NCBI GenBank assembly: GCA_036493475.1
Contig: DASXPS010000147.1
Span: 29,132-93,131, forward strand
Origin: Sporichthyaceae bacterium
Lineage (GTDB): Bacteria; Actinomycetota; Actinomycetes; Sporichthyales; Sporichthyaceae
Reading direction: 5' to 3'
DNA length: 64,000 nt
In this document: piece after piece, positions 56,151-64,000 of the stretch
Layout: every line of letters begins with the position of its first letter
How positions within the stretch are numbered: position 1 is the first letter of the stretch
Program-made: the position numbers and the translations under genes
The notes under the pieces: generated by a model
Database searches by the model: none
What the model saw: the letters and a program-made list of their open reading frames with translations, nothing else
What the model was told of the DNA's origin: nothing

Positions 56151-57626
56151 TTACGCGGCGGCGGGGAGCGGTTCGACGATCGCCGGCGCGCCGTGCAGGC
56201 CGCCCTCGGCGCGGGGTCGACCCGGCAGCAGGAACGTCAGGCCGAAGGCCAGCGCGATCAGCGCAATCTCCACGCCGAGCGCGAGGGCGAAGGCGTGGTC
56301 GAGGTCACCGAAGCCGCCCGCCGGGCCGGCGGAGAAGAACACCGTGCCCAGCACCGCGATGCCGACCGCACCGCCCAGCTGCTGGATCGCGGTGAGCACG
56401 CCACCGGCCGAACCGACCTCCCGGGCCGAGACACCGGCCAGCACGATGTCGAACATCGGCGCCATGGTGAGCCCGGTGCCCACCCCGCCCAGCAGCAGCG
56501 CGGGCGCCAACGTCCACGAACTGACCTGGTGCCCCAGTACCTGGATCACGACGAGCAGCAGCAGCATGCCCGCGGCCATCGCGGTCAGACCCGCGTGCAT
56601 CAGCCGCCGGCCCAACCGCGCGGCCAGGCCCGCGCCCGCGACGATGAAACCGACGACCATGCCCAGCGCGCTCGGCGCGGAGGCCAACGCCGACTTGGTC
56701 GGCGACCAGCCCAGACCCAGCTGCATCCACAGTGTGCTGACCAACGCGGAGCCGATCATCGCGGAGAAGATCGCCAACGCCACCACGATGCCGCCGGAGA
56801 AAGCAGGCTTGTGAAACAGGCTCGGCTCCACCAACGGGGTCCGCCCGGCGACCGCGGTGCGCCGCTCGTGGGAGGCGAAGGCGGCGAAGGTGAGCACCGA
56901 GGCGCCCATCATCGCGAACGTCCAGGCCGGCCAGCCCAGCTCGCGCCCCTGCACCAGCGGGTAGATCACCAGGCCCGCACCCACCGCGCCGAGCGCCGCA
57001 CCGAACAGGTCCAGACGCATCCCCTCCGCGCGTCGGCCGGCCGGCAGGAAGCGCAGCGCGGCCAGCACGGTGACCACACCGATCGGGATGTTGATCGCGA
57101 AGATGGCCCGCCAGCCGGCGCCGAACAGGTCGACGTCAACCAGCCAGCCACCGAGAATCGGGCCGCCCACCGCGGACAGCCCCATGATCGGGCCGAACGC
57201 ACCGAAGGCCTTCGCGGTCTCCGCGGGCGGGAACATCTCCTTGATCATGCCCAGGCCCTGCGGCAGCACCATGGCGCCGAGCAGCCCCTGCAACACCCGC
57301 GCGCTGATCAGCATCGACGGGGACTGCGCGACCGCGCACAGCAGCGAGGCGGTGGTGAACCCGGCGGTGCCGATCAGGAACATGCGCTTGCGGCCGAACA
57401 TGTCGCCCAGCCGGCCGCCGATCAGCAAACCGACCGCCATGGCCAGGGTGTACGCCGCGCCCAACCACTGCACCAGCGTCTCGCCGGCCCCAAGATCGCC
57501 CCGGATGGTCGGGGCGGCAACGGTGGTGACCAGGGCATCGAGCAGATCCATGATCTCCATGCCCAGGATCACGAACAGCGCCGCCCAGCGCTTGTCGTAA
57601 CCGGTAGTGACCTCGTCCACGTGCAT
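56151..57626 (-). CDS. MFS multidrug transporter (DHA2, 14-helix family)
   Basis: A 491-residue membrane pump. LDALVTTVAAPTIRGDLGAG, the MFS loop GRLGDMFGRKRMFLIGTAGF, GLLGAMVLPQGL, and antiporter-type GPILGGWLV place it in the EmrB/QacA (DHA2) group of H+/drug antiporters. Substrate unknown. ATG 57626 (MHVDEVTTG) chosen; an in-frame start 25 codons earlier would read through the operator region. Divergent TetR regulator next door likely represses it. Confidence 0.92.
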   Translation of the reverse strand: MHVDEVTTGYDKRWAALFVILGMEIMDLLDALVTTVAAPTIRGDLGAGETLVQWLGAAYTLAMAVGLLIGGRLGDMFGRKRMFLIGTAGFTTASLLCAVAQSPSMLISARVLQGLLGAMVLPQGLGMIKEMFPPAETAKAFGAFGPIMGLSAVGGPILGGWLVDVDLFGAGWRAIFAINIPIGVVTVLAALRFLPAGRRAEGMRLDLFGAALGAVGAGLVIYPLVQGRELGWPAWTFAMMGASVLTFAAFASHERRTAVAGRTPLVEPSLFHKPAFSGGIVVALAIFSAMIGSALVSTLWMQLGLGWSPTKSALASAPSALGMVVGFIVAGAGLAARLGRRLMHAGLTAMAAGMLLLLVVIQVLGHQVSSWTLAPALLLGGVGTGLTMAPMFDIVLAGVSAREVGSAGGVLTAIQQLGGAVGIAVLGTVFFSAGPAGGFGDLDHAFALALGVEIALIALAFGLTFLLPGRPRAEGGLHGAPAIVEPLPAAA

Positions 57627-57643
57627 CCCCCGACTGCCAGCTT

Positions 57644-57713
57644 CTGGAACGGCGTTCCAGGCAACGAACACTGTTCTACATGTTAACGTTGTTCGACGCA
57701 AGGACAGTGTTCG
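57644..57713. promoter_or_regulatory. TetR-type operators in the MFS/tetR divergent promoter
   Basis: CTGGAAC-GGC-GTTCCAG (57644-57660) is a perfect 7-bp dyad; GAACA-C-TGTTC (57666-57676) is another; and CGAACACTGT (57665-57674) recurs inverted at 57704-57713. The 96-bp space therefore carries several dyads for the flanking regulator, covering both promoters. Confidence 0.65.
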
Positions 57714-57722
57714 GAGGTTCCA

Positions 57723-58427
57723 TTGGTCGAGGTTCCGGTTCCACCGTGGCGGACGCCCCCGAAGACCGTGCTAGCGCGGGTGCCCATCACCCAGGACGCG
57801 ATCGTCGGCGCGGCGCTACGCGTGCTGGACGCGGAGAACCTGGACGCGGTGAGCATGCGGCGGGTGGCCCAGGAGCTGGACACCGGCCCGGCTTCGCTCT
57901 ACGCCCATGTGGCCAACAAACAGGAACTGCTCGACCTGATGTACGACCGGGTGATGGACGAGGTCGAGCTGCCCGGCCCGCCGGACGCCGCGCGGTGGCG
58001 GGAACAGGCCCGCGAGCTGATGGTCACCATGCACCGCACGTTGAGCGCGCACTCCGACATCGCCCGCGCCGCCCTGGCCAACATCCCCACCGGTCCGAAC
58101 GCGCTGCGCGTCACCGAGGCGCTGCTGCAGATCCTGGCCGCGGGTGGGGTGCCCGCGCAGCCCGCCGCGTGGTTCCTGGACCGCATCGCGCTCTACGTCA
58201 GCGCCGACGCGTACGAGGCCACGCTGTGGCCGCAGTCAATGGTCGGCGACCCCGAGGAGTTGGTCGGCTCGTTGCAGGCCTACTTCCGCAGCCTGCCCGC
58301 CGAGCAGTTCCCGGCCACCCTCGCGCACGTCGAGCAGTTGACCGCCGGGATGCCCGCTGAGCGCTTTCTGTTCGGCCTGGACCTCATGCTGGGTGGGCTG
58401 GCCGCGCTGGTGCCGCCGCGCGGATGA
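57723..58427 (+). CDS. TetR-family transcriptional regulator
   Basis: A 234-residue TetR-class repressor. HTH: ITQDAIVGAALRVLDAENLD, then VSMRRVAQELDTGPASLYAHV. The C-terminal part resembles TetR_C ligand-binding domains (WREQARELMVTMHRTL, LDRIALYVSADAYE). TTG 57723 has GGAGG six bases upstream, so it is preferred over GTG 57768. It faces the MFS pump gene across several dyads and probably represses it until a substrate binds. Confidence 0.88.
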   Translation: MVEVPVPPWRTPPKTVLARVPITQDAIVGAALRVLDAENLDAVSMRRVAQELDTGPASLYAHVANKQELLDLMYDRVMDEVELPGPPDAARWREQARELMVTMHRTLSAHSDIARAALANIPTGPNALRVTEALLQILAAGGVPAQPAAWFLDRIALYVSADAYEATLWPQSMVGDPEELVGSLQAYFRSLPAEQFPATLAHVEQLTAGMPAERFLFGLDLMLGGLAALVPPRG

Positions 58428-58428
58428 C

Positions 58429-59265
58429 TCACCGACGCTGCGCAATCAGGATCTGGTACTCCCAGTTCATGACGAAGCGGTCCGCGCCGCAATCCGCGTC
58501 GGCGGCCAGCGCGTCCAGCCCGGCATCCAGCGCCGCGGCGCGGGCCGGGTCGTCGGCCAGGTTCCGGTACACGGCGATCGTCGGCCCGTAGCGCGCCTTG
58601 AAGTACTCCCGGAAATCCACCGGCTCGTCGAAGCAGTCCACCCGCACCGACTCGGAGATAACCCGAGTCACCTCGACCGCCTCGCCAAACAGCCCGCGCA
58701 CGTGCTGCTCGTCGCCCCATAGCGGCGGGGGCTGCGCGCCGGGCGACGGGGGCGGGGCGTAGGGCTTCATGGTGGCGAACATGCGCCCGACGAATCCGGA
58801 CGGGGTCCAGCTGAGCAGTGCGATCCGCCCGCCCGGGCGGCACACCCGGGCCAGTTCGGCAGCGGCCACCTCGTGGTGCGGGGCGAACATGACCCCCAGA
58901 CAGGACAGCACCACGTCGAACGAGCGGGCCGGCCACGGCAGTGCCTCGGCGTCAGCGGCCTGCCAGTCCAGGTGTGCGCCGCGCGCGGCCGCTCGGGCGC
59001 GGCCGGCGGCGAGCAGGTCCGGGGTGAGGTCCGAGGCGATCACCGAGGCGCCGGTCAGCGCGGCAGGGATCGAGGCGTTGCCCGAGCCCGCCGCCACATC
59101 CAGCACCTGCTGCCCGGCGTGCACGCCGGCCGCCTCGACCAGTCGCGCGCCCAGACCGGTGATCACCTCGTCGGCCAGCGCCGGGTAGTCGCCCAGCGCC
59201 CACATCGTGCGGTGCCGGTCCTTCAGGGCTTGGTCGGCCTCGGTGGCCGGTGTCGTGATGGTCAT
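58429..59265 (-). CDS. Class I SAM-dependent methyltransferase
   Basis: A 278-residue UbiE/MenG-like methyltransferase. SAM-binding QQVLDVAAGSGNASIPAA (motif I), VIASDLTPDLLAAGRAR, DAEALPWPARSFDVVLS (motif II-III region), RVCRPGGRIALLSW. The acceptor is unknown. It starts at ATG 59265 behind GGAGG and lies 1 bp from the convergent tetR. Confidence 0.88.
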   Translation of the reverse strand: MTITTPATEADQALKDRHRTMWALGDYPALADEVITGLGARLVEAAGVHAGQQVLDVAAGSGNASIPAALTGASVIASDLTPDLLAAGRARAAARGAHLDWQAADAEALPWPARSFDVVLSCLGVMFAPHHEVAAAELARVCRPGGRIALLSWTPSGFVGRMFATMKPYAPPPSPGAQPPPLWGDEQHVRGLFGEAVEVTRVISESVRVDCFDEPVDFREYFKARYGPTIAVYRNLADDPARAAALDAGLDALAADADCGADRFVMNWEYQILIAQRR

Positions 59266-59398
59266 CGCTTGCCTCCGTCGTCGTTGTGCGCAGACCGTAG
59301 GTCGCGCCCGTGGGCCCCGCCCAGTCCGAGATATGGACCGCCGGCCGGGTGCGGAATACTGCGACGGGTCCGGCCGTCCACGTCAGGGAGGCGCGCTC

Positions 59399-60424
59399 AT
59401 GCCCATCGCGACCGTCGAGGTCTACGCGCAGATGTTGGACCGCGCGAAGGCCGGCGCCTTCGCCTACCCGGCGATCAACGTCTCGTCCTCGCAGACGTTG
59501 AACGCGGCACTGGCCGGCTTCGCCGAGGCGGGTAGCGACGGCATCATCCAGGTCTCCACCGGCGGCGCGGAGTACCTGTCCGGCCCGACGCAGAAGCACA
59601 TGGTCACCGGTTCGGTGGCCTTCGCGCTCTACGCGCACGAGGTAGCCAAGCAGTACCCGGTGCAGATCGCGCTGCACACCGACCACTGTCCGAAGGACAA
59701 GCTGGACGGCTTCATGCGTCCGCTGGTCGCCATCTCCGCCGAGCGAGTGGCTCGCGGCGAGGAGCCGCTGTTCCAGTCGCACATGTGGGACGGCTCCGCC
59801 GTGCCGCTGGGCGAGAACCTGCAGATCGCGCAGGAACTGCTGGCCGCGTGCAAGGCGGCCAAGGTCGTGATGGAGGCCGAGATCGGCGTCGTCGGCGGCG
59901 AGGAGGACGGCGTCGAGGGCGGCGGCGGCGACAAGCTGTACACGACCCCCGAGGATGCCCTGGCCACCGCCGAGGCGCTGGGCACCGGGGAGAGCGGGCG
60001 CTACATGCTGGCCGCCACTTTCGGCAATGTGCACGGGGTCTACAAGCCCGGCAACGTGAAGCTGCGCCCGGTCATCCTCAAGGAGATTCAGGACGCGGTC
60101 GGGGCCAAGGTCGGCAAGGACCAACCCTTCGACCTCGTCTTCCACGGTGGGTCCGGCTCGCTGCTCTCGGAGATCCACGAGGCGCTGGACTTCGGTGTGG
60201 TCAAGATGAACGTGGACACCGACACCCAGTACGCCTACACCCGCGCGGTGGCCGGGCACATGTTCAGCAACTATGACGGCGTGCTCAAGGTCGACGGTGA
60301 GGTCGGCTCGAAGAAGAGCTACGACCCGCGTGCCTGGGGCAAGGCGGCCGAGGGGTCCATGGCGGCTCGGGTGGTCGAGGCCTGCCAGGCCTTACGTTCG
60401 GCGGGTACCACGCTCGGGGCCTGA
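59399..60424 (+). CDS. fba: Class II fructose-bisphosphate aldolase
   Basis: A 341-residue zinc-dependent aldolase. AYPAINVSSSQTLNAAL, zinc/catalytic HTDHCPKDKLDG, EAEIGVVGGEEDGVEGGG, TFGNVHGVYKPG, VFHGGSGS and MNVDTDTQYAYTRA are all conserved. It is the probable glycolytic/gluconeogenic aldolase, distinct from the class I enzyme in the cbb locus. ATG 59399 has CAGGGAGG upstream. The lipoprotein gene follows 2 bp after. Confidence 0.95.
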   Translation: MPIATVEVYAQMLDRAKAGAFAYPAINVSSSQTLNAALAGFAEAGSDGIIQVSTGGAEYLSGPTQKHMVTGSVAFALYAHEVAKQYPVQIALHTDHCPKDKLDGFMRPLVAISAERVARGEEPLFQSHMWDGSAVPLGENLQIAQELLAACKAAKVVMEAEIGVVGGEEDGVEGGGGDKLYTTPEDALATAEALGTGESGRYMLAATFGNVHGVYKPGNVKLRPVILKEIQDAVGAKVGKDQPFDLVFHGGSGSLLSEIHEALDFGVVKMNVDTDTQYAYTRAVAGHMFSNYDGVLKVDGEVGSKKSYDPRAWGKAAEGSMAARVVEACQALRSAGTTLGA

Positions 60425-60426
60425 GT

Positions 60427-60972
60427 ATGCGTCAGATCCGTGGATGGGTGGGGATTTTGCTGGCCACGGTGGTCCTCGCGGGCTGCGGCGGCGGGGGCGG
60501 TTCGAAAGCCCGGGTCACCCCCCAGCCGGTGCCCGCCGCCGAGTTGTCCACCGCGGCGCCGAGCAGCCAGCCGGACGCCGACTTCCTCGGCAGCACGCTG
60601 CAGGACGAGGTGCCCTATACCGACGAGGCGGGCCTGGTCAGCTTCACCTCGCCGGCGCACGACATCAACTGCTCGATCTCCGATGCGCCACGCGGTGTCT
60701 CCTGCCAGCTGCCGATTTTCTCCTACAAGCCGATCGAGAAGGACCAGTGCAAGGGCAACGGCGTGTGGGGCTCGACGGTCGAACTGGAGACCAAGAAGCC
60801 GACGTTCGTCTGCGCCACCGACGCGATCGTGGCCACGAAGACACTGCCCTACGGCAAGCGGATTGAGGACCAGGATCTGATCTGCGTCAGCAAACAGGAC
60901 GGCATCACCTGCCGTAATGCCCGCACCGATCACGGCTTCCGCATCGCGCAGGGCTACTACACATTCTACTGA
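60427..60972 (+). CDS. Predicted lipoprotein
   Basis: A 181-residue protein with signal peptide IRGWVGILLATVVLAGCGGG (lipobox LAGC). The mature part has six Cys, e.g. DINCSISDAPRGVSCQLP and ICVSKQDGITCRNART, that may form disulfides. Similar proteins occur in mycobacteria and relatives; function unknown. It starts 2 bp after the aldolase and may be co-transcribed. Confidence 0.75.
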   Translation: MRQIRGWVGILLATVVLAGCGGGGGSKARVTPQPVPAAELSTAAPSSQPDADFLGSTLQDEVPYTDEAGLVSFTSPAHDINCSISDAPRGVSCQLPIFSYKPIEKDQCKGNGVWGSTVELETKKPTFVCATDAIVATKTLPYGKRIEDQDLICVSKQDGITCRNARTDHGFRIAQGYYTFY

Positions 60973-60979
60973 CGATCCG

Positions 60980-62491
60980 TCAGCTTAACTTTTCCCGCAG
61001 TACCCGCTTGAGCAACTTGCCGGAGGCGTTGCGCGGTAGCTCGTCGGTGAAGTGCACCATCTTGGGCACCTTGTACTTGGCCAGCCGCTCCTTGCTGTAG
61101 GCGATCAGCTCCTCCGCCGTGGCGGTCTGCCCCGGCCGCAGCACGACCACCGCGGTCACCACCTCGATCCATTTCGGGTCCGGGGTGGAGATCACCGCGA
61201 CCTCGGCCACCGCCGGGTGGGAGTAGATGCAGTCCTCCACCTCGCGCGAGGCCACCAGCACGCCGCCGGTGTTGATCACGTCCTTGATCCGGTCGACGAC
61301 GGTGATGTAGCCCTCTTCATCGATGCGCACCAGATCGCCGGAGTGGAACCAGCCGCCCTCGAACGCCTCGGCGGTCTCCTCCGGCTTGTCCCAGTAGCCC
61401 TCGCACAGCTGCGGTGAGCGGTAGACGCACTCCCCGACCTCGCCCGCCGCCACGGCGGTGCCGTCCGGGTTGATCACCTGCATCTCCACGAACAGCACCG
61501 GCCGCCCGCAGGACTCCGGTCGTGCCGCGTGCTCCTCCGGCCGCAGCACGGTAGCCAGCGGAGCGATCTCGGTCTGGCCGAAACAGTTGTACCAACCGAG
61601 TTCCGGCAGTGCCTGGGCAATGCGTTCGCGCACCGGCCCCGGCATGACCGAGGCGCCGTAGTAGGCCTTGCGCAGGCTGGACAGGTCGCGGGTGGCGAAG
61701 TCGGGGTGTTGGGACAGCGGCACCCAGACGGTGGGCGCCAGGAACAGCGCGCGGGTCTTGTCCCGCTCCACCAACTCCAGCATCGTCGGGATGTCCGGGC
61801 TGGTGAGCAGCCGGTTGCGGGCACCCACCGCGAGCCACGGCAGCATGAACGCATGCATCTGCGCGGTGTGGTACAGCGGCATCGCGTGCAGCGGTGCGTC
61901 GTCCTCCTTGGCGTCCAGCGCGATGATCACCGAGGCGTAGTGGAGCACATAGGCGCGGTGGGTCATCATCGCGCCCTTGGCGCGTGAGGTGGTGCCGGAG
62001 GTATAGATCAATTGGCACAGGTCGGTGTCGCTGACCTCGACATCGACCACCGGGACGGGGCCGCTGCGCATGGCATCCAACAGTGCGTCCGGGCCGCCGT
62101 GTAGCAGCATGCTGGTGGGCACCCGGGCGAGCTTGCCGAGGTTGGGTGCCAGGTGCGGGTCGGCCAGTACCAGCGTGGCACCGGATTGCTCGATCAGGTA
62201 GGCGAGTTCCTCGCCGGTGAGTGCGTAGTTGATCGGCACGTGAACCAGCCCGGCCCGGCATGCGCCGAGGAAGGCGATCAGGTAAGCGTCGCTGTTCTGG
62301 CCATAGGCGGCGACCCGGTCACCCTTGCGCAGCCCGCGGTCCAGCAGCACCGCGGCGGTACGAGTGACCGCATCGTCCAGGTCCCGATAGGTCCACTCCC
62401 GGTCCTCGTAGATCAGCGCAGTGCGATCGGGCTGCCGGAGGGCCGAGCGGCGCAGGATGTCATCGACCGTGCTGGACCGGACGTTCGTCAT
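60980..62491 (-). CDS. Acyl-CoA synthetase (AMP-forming)
   Basis: A 503-residue ANL-family ligase. P-loop-like motif LIYTSGTTSRAKGAM, substrate-region YNCFGQTEIAP, GGWFHSGDLVRIDEEGYITV, hinge DRIKDVINTGGVLVAS, and catalytic Lys in LPRNASGKLLKR. It activates fatty or aryl acids via acyl-AMP. ATG 62491 used; TTG 62500 also in frame. Substrate chain length cannot be told. Confidence 0.92.
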   Translation of the reverse strand: MTNVRSSTVDDILRRSALRQPDRTALIYEDREWTYRDLDDAVTRTAAVLLDRGLRKGDRVAAYGQNSDAYLIAFLGACRAGLVHVPINYALTGEELAYLIEQSGATLVLADPHLAPNLGKLARVPTSMLLHGGPDALLDAMRSGPVPVVDVEVSDTDLCQLIYTSGTTSRAKGAMMTHRAYVLHYASVIIALDAKEDDAPLHAMPLYHTAQMHAFMLPWLAVGARNRLLTSPDIPTMLELVERDKTRALFLAPTVWVPLSQHPDFATRDLSSLRKAYYGASVMPGPVRERIAQALPELGWYNCFGQTEIAPLATVLRPEEHAARPESCGRPVLFVEMQVINPDGTAVAAGEVGECVYRSPQLCEGYWDKPEETAEAFEGGWFHSGDLVRIDEEGYITVVDRIKDVINTGGVLVASREVEDCIYSHPAVAEVAVISTPDPKWIEVVTAVVVLRPGQTATAEELIAYSKERLAKYKVPKMVHFTDELPRNASGKLLKRVLREKLS

Positions 62492-62511
62492 GGCGCTCAA
62501 TCTAGGGAACG

Positions 62512-62545
62512 CCGCGGCCCCCGGCCAGTGGGCCGGGGGCCGCGG
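62512..62545 (-). terminator. Perfect 15-bp hairpin after the substrate-binding protein gene
   Basis: CCGCGGCCCCCGGCC (62512-62526) is exactly complementary to GGCCGGGGGCCGCGG (62531-62545) with loop AGTG. It lies 33 bp downstream of the binding-protein stop on the minus strand and just upstream of the acyl-CoA synthetase. Confidence 0.75.
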
Positions 62546-62578
62546 GTTGGTTGTGACGTGGCGTCAGAACCCTGGGTG

Positions 62579-64000
62579 TTATTGCCAGGTGTAGATGACG
62601 AATTGGCCGGGGTCGGGGGTCCAGCCGTTGGGTGATCCGTCGGGGTTGGAGGCGGTGTTCTCGCTGTTGTACTTGTACATGAATTCCCGGCCCTGGCCGT
62701 TGTCGTGGTTCCAGTTGTCACCGGTGCGTTCGGTGGTGACGTAGGCGAAGCGTTGGTCCAGGGAGGCATCGGCCTTCCACACGGTGCCGTTGTCCAGTTC
62801 GGACATGAGTCGGTCGCGGGTCAGGTTGGGTCCGATGGCCCTGGCGGCCTGGGCGAAGATGTTCATGCCCACGTAGCCGGACTGCACGATGTGGTGGTTA
62901 CCGCCGCGGTTGGCCCGGGCGTATTTGTTCATGGTGGCCATGAACTCCGCGCCCCACAGTTTGTAGGTGGTATTCGTCCAGTAGCGGGTGGCCGGCCACT
63001 TGCCGAACAGGGAACCCAGTACCTCACCGGCCAGGTGGTTACCGGAGATGCCCTTGGGTGGGTAGTAGCCCTGCTGTTGGGACTCGACCATGAATTTGGC
63101 CATGGTCGCGGGGTTGATCACGTAGTGAATGATGTGCTCGGGGGCCGCGGCGCGGAAGGCGAGCACGTAGGCCGACATCGAGGTTTCCGAGATCGACACG
63201 TCGGCGCGTTTGACCAGCTTCGACCCGGCGGCGTCCATGATCTTCTCCACCGTGTTGCAGGCCAGCTGCATCTCCGGGGAGGTCAGGCAGATCAGGCCGT
63301 AGGTGGTCGGCTTGATGGTGTTCGCCGCCCAGTGCGCCCCGGCCATCGCCTCGTGGATCATCGACATGTGGGTGGGGAACATGTACGGGTCCTGCCACTC
63401 GGTCTGGGAGTAGGCCCAGGCCCCCACATAGGGCAGGTGGTACTGCGCGAGGTCATCGTGGATCGAGGCGGTGGCCCAGTCGATGCCGGTGATCATGGAG
63501 AAGATGTGGTCCTGACCGACCAACTTCTTGATGCACGCCTTCGCCCGGGAAACCTCACCGGGACCGTCATCACAGTCCTGAATCACGATCCGGCGACCCA
63601 GCACCCCACCGCGGTCGTTGATCGCCGCCGCTGAGGCCTGGTTACCGCGCACCAACGGGGCGGTGATCAAGTTGCCCAGCGCCATGCCGTGCATGTTCAC
63701 CGAGCCCAGCTTGATCTCATCCTTGGTCACACCGACATCGGTGGCACCCTGCTTGTCGTCATAGATCTTCTGGTTCTCCGCGGAGCTATCCGCAGCCGCC
63801 GCGCCCACCCCATCCCCACTGCCACCGGCCTGCGCCCCCGCCCGGACCGCCTTGGCCACCGGGACCGCCTTGCTCGCCTTGCTCGCGGCCTTGACCGCGG
63901 TCACCGCCTTGGCCGCCTTCACCCCAACAGCCGGCGCCGCCGGAGCCACCGCAGCAGCAGCCGCCGGAGCAGCAGCAACCGCAGCCGCACCCACAGGCGC
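62579..64000 (-). CDS. ABC transporter substrate-binding protein, branched-chain type (5' end beyond window)
   Basis: The frame is open to base 64000, so the N-terminus is missing; 473 residues are seen. The first ~70 are Ala/Pro/Lys-rich low-complexity sequence. Then a Peripla_BP_6 (LivK-like) domain: EIKLGSVNMHGMALGNLITAP, AAINDRGGVLGRRIVIQDCDDG, ITGIDWATASIHDD, PPKGISGNHLAGE, GYVGMNIFAQAARAIG. Related proteins bind amino acids, amides or aromatic acids. No permease genes are in the window. Confidence 0.85.
   Translation of the reverse strand, partial: APVGAAAVAAAPAAAAAVAPAAPAVGVKAAKAVTAVKAASKASKAVPVAKAVRAGAQAGGSGDGVGAAAADSSAENQKIYDDKQGATDVGVTKDEIKLGSVNMHGMALGNLITAPLVRGNQASAAAINDRGGVLGRRIVIQDCDDGPGEVSRAKACIKKLVGQDHIFSMITGIDWATASIHDDLAQYHLPYVGAWAYSQTEWQDPYMFPTHMSMIHEAMAGAHWAANTIKPTTYGLICLTSPEMQLACNTVEKIMDAAGSKLVKRADVSISETSMSAYVLAFRAAAPEHIIHYVINPATMAKFMVESQQQGYYPPKGISGNHLAGEVLGSLFGKWPATRYWTNTTYKLWGAEFMATMNKYARANRGGNHHIVQSGYVGMNIFAQAARAIGPNLTRDRLMSELDNGTVWKADASLDQRFAYVTTERTGDNWNHDNGQGREFMYKYNSENTASNPDGSPNGWTPDPGQFVIYTWQ

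Overview
The window reads as chromosome of a high-GC actinobacterium (Actinomycetota). Evidence: dense GC-rich third positions, many GTG/TTG starts, 4-base ATGA/GTGA gene overlaps, a dnaK-grpE-dnaJ-hspR-clpB operon with HAIR-like operators, a Cys-Ser-Gly type HutH and a long 191-residue dCTP deaminase of the mycobacterial type. Red-type RuBisCO with phosphoribulokinase suggests an autotrophy-capable member (Frankiales/Sporichthya-like or Pseudonocardia-like); the genus cannot be fixed from the sequence.

1-5 kb: the end of a SpoIIE-type phosphatase, an RsbW-like kinase, a PPK2 polyphosphate kinase, then tRNA-Gly(CCC). A decayed second copy of the tRNA 3' end lies 1 kb downstream and brackets a VapBC toxin-antitoxin pair. 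The bracketing repeat also supplies the last codons of a flavin-dependent oxidoreductase.

5-14 kb: a Calvin-cycle locus. cbbL-cbbS-cbbX (minus) diverges from cbbR, class I fructose-bisphosphate aldolase and phosphoribulokinase (plus). A perfect 7-bp palindrome sits in the divergent promoter, and a GAF histidine kinase/LuxR-type response regulator pair abuts cbbP.

14-22 kb: housekeeping and envelope genes: a secreted cysteine-peptidase-like protein, a mismatch DNA glycosylase, SelO, a DUF559-like nuclease bracketed by two related hairpins, dCTP deaminase, a membrane Fe-S (CCG-domain) oxidoreductase and a secreted sulfite-oxidase-fold protein.

22.5-32.7 kb: a histidine-utilisation operon (hutH, hutU, an OpuC/HutWV-like ABC transporter, an M20 amidohydrolase, hutF, hutI). 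It follows the HutF route to formylglutamate, with the M20 enzyme in the place of HutG. The transporter ATPase lacks canonical catalytic residues and no binding protein is encoded in the cluster.

33-46.5 kb: a secreted M4 metalloprotease and a convergent DUF11 surface protein, the HspR-controlled chaperone operon, a type VII-secretion-associated-like protein and a secreted beta-propeller.

46.6-64 kb: an alpha/beta hydrolase; a coupled sulfotransferase / sulfotransferase-like / FKBP operon; pyrE; a very large zinc-ribbon/cyclase/AAA/TPR regulator whose cyclase looks degenerate; a SpoU methyltransferase coupled to a CoA-disulfide-reductase-like enzyme; an MFS pump with a divergent TetR regulator; a methyltransferase; class II aldolase with a lipoprotein; an acyl-CoA ligase; and a branched-chain-type substrate-binding protein running off the right edge. 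Several intergenic spaces hold long near-perfect inverted repeats. No CRISPR array, transposase, integrase or rRNA gene was seen.
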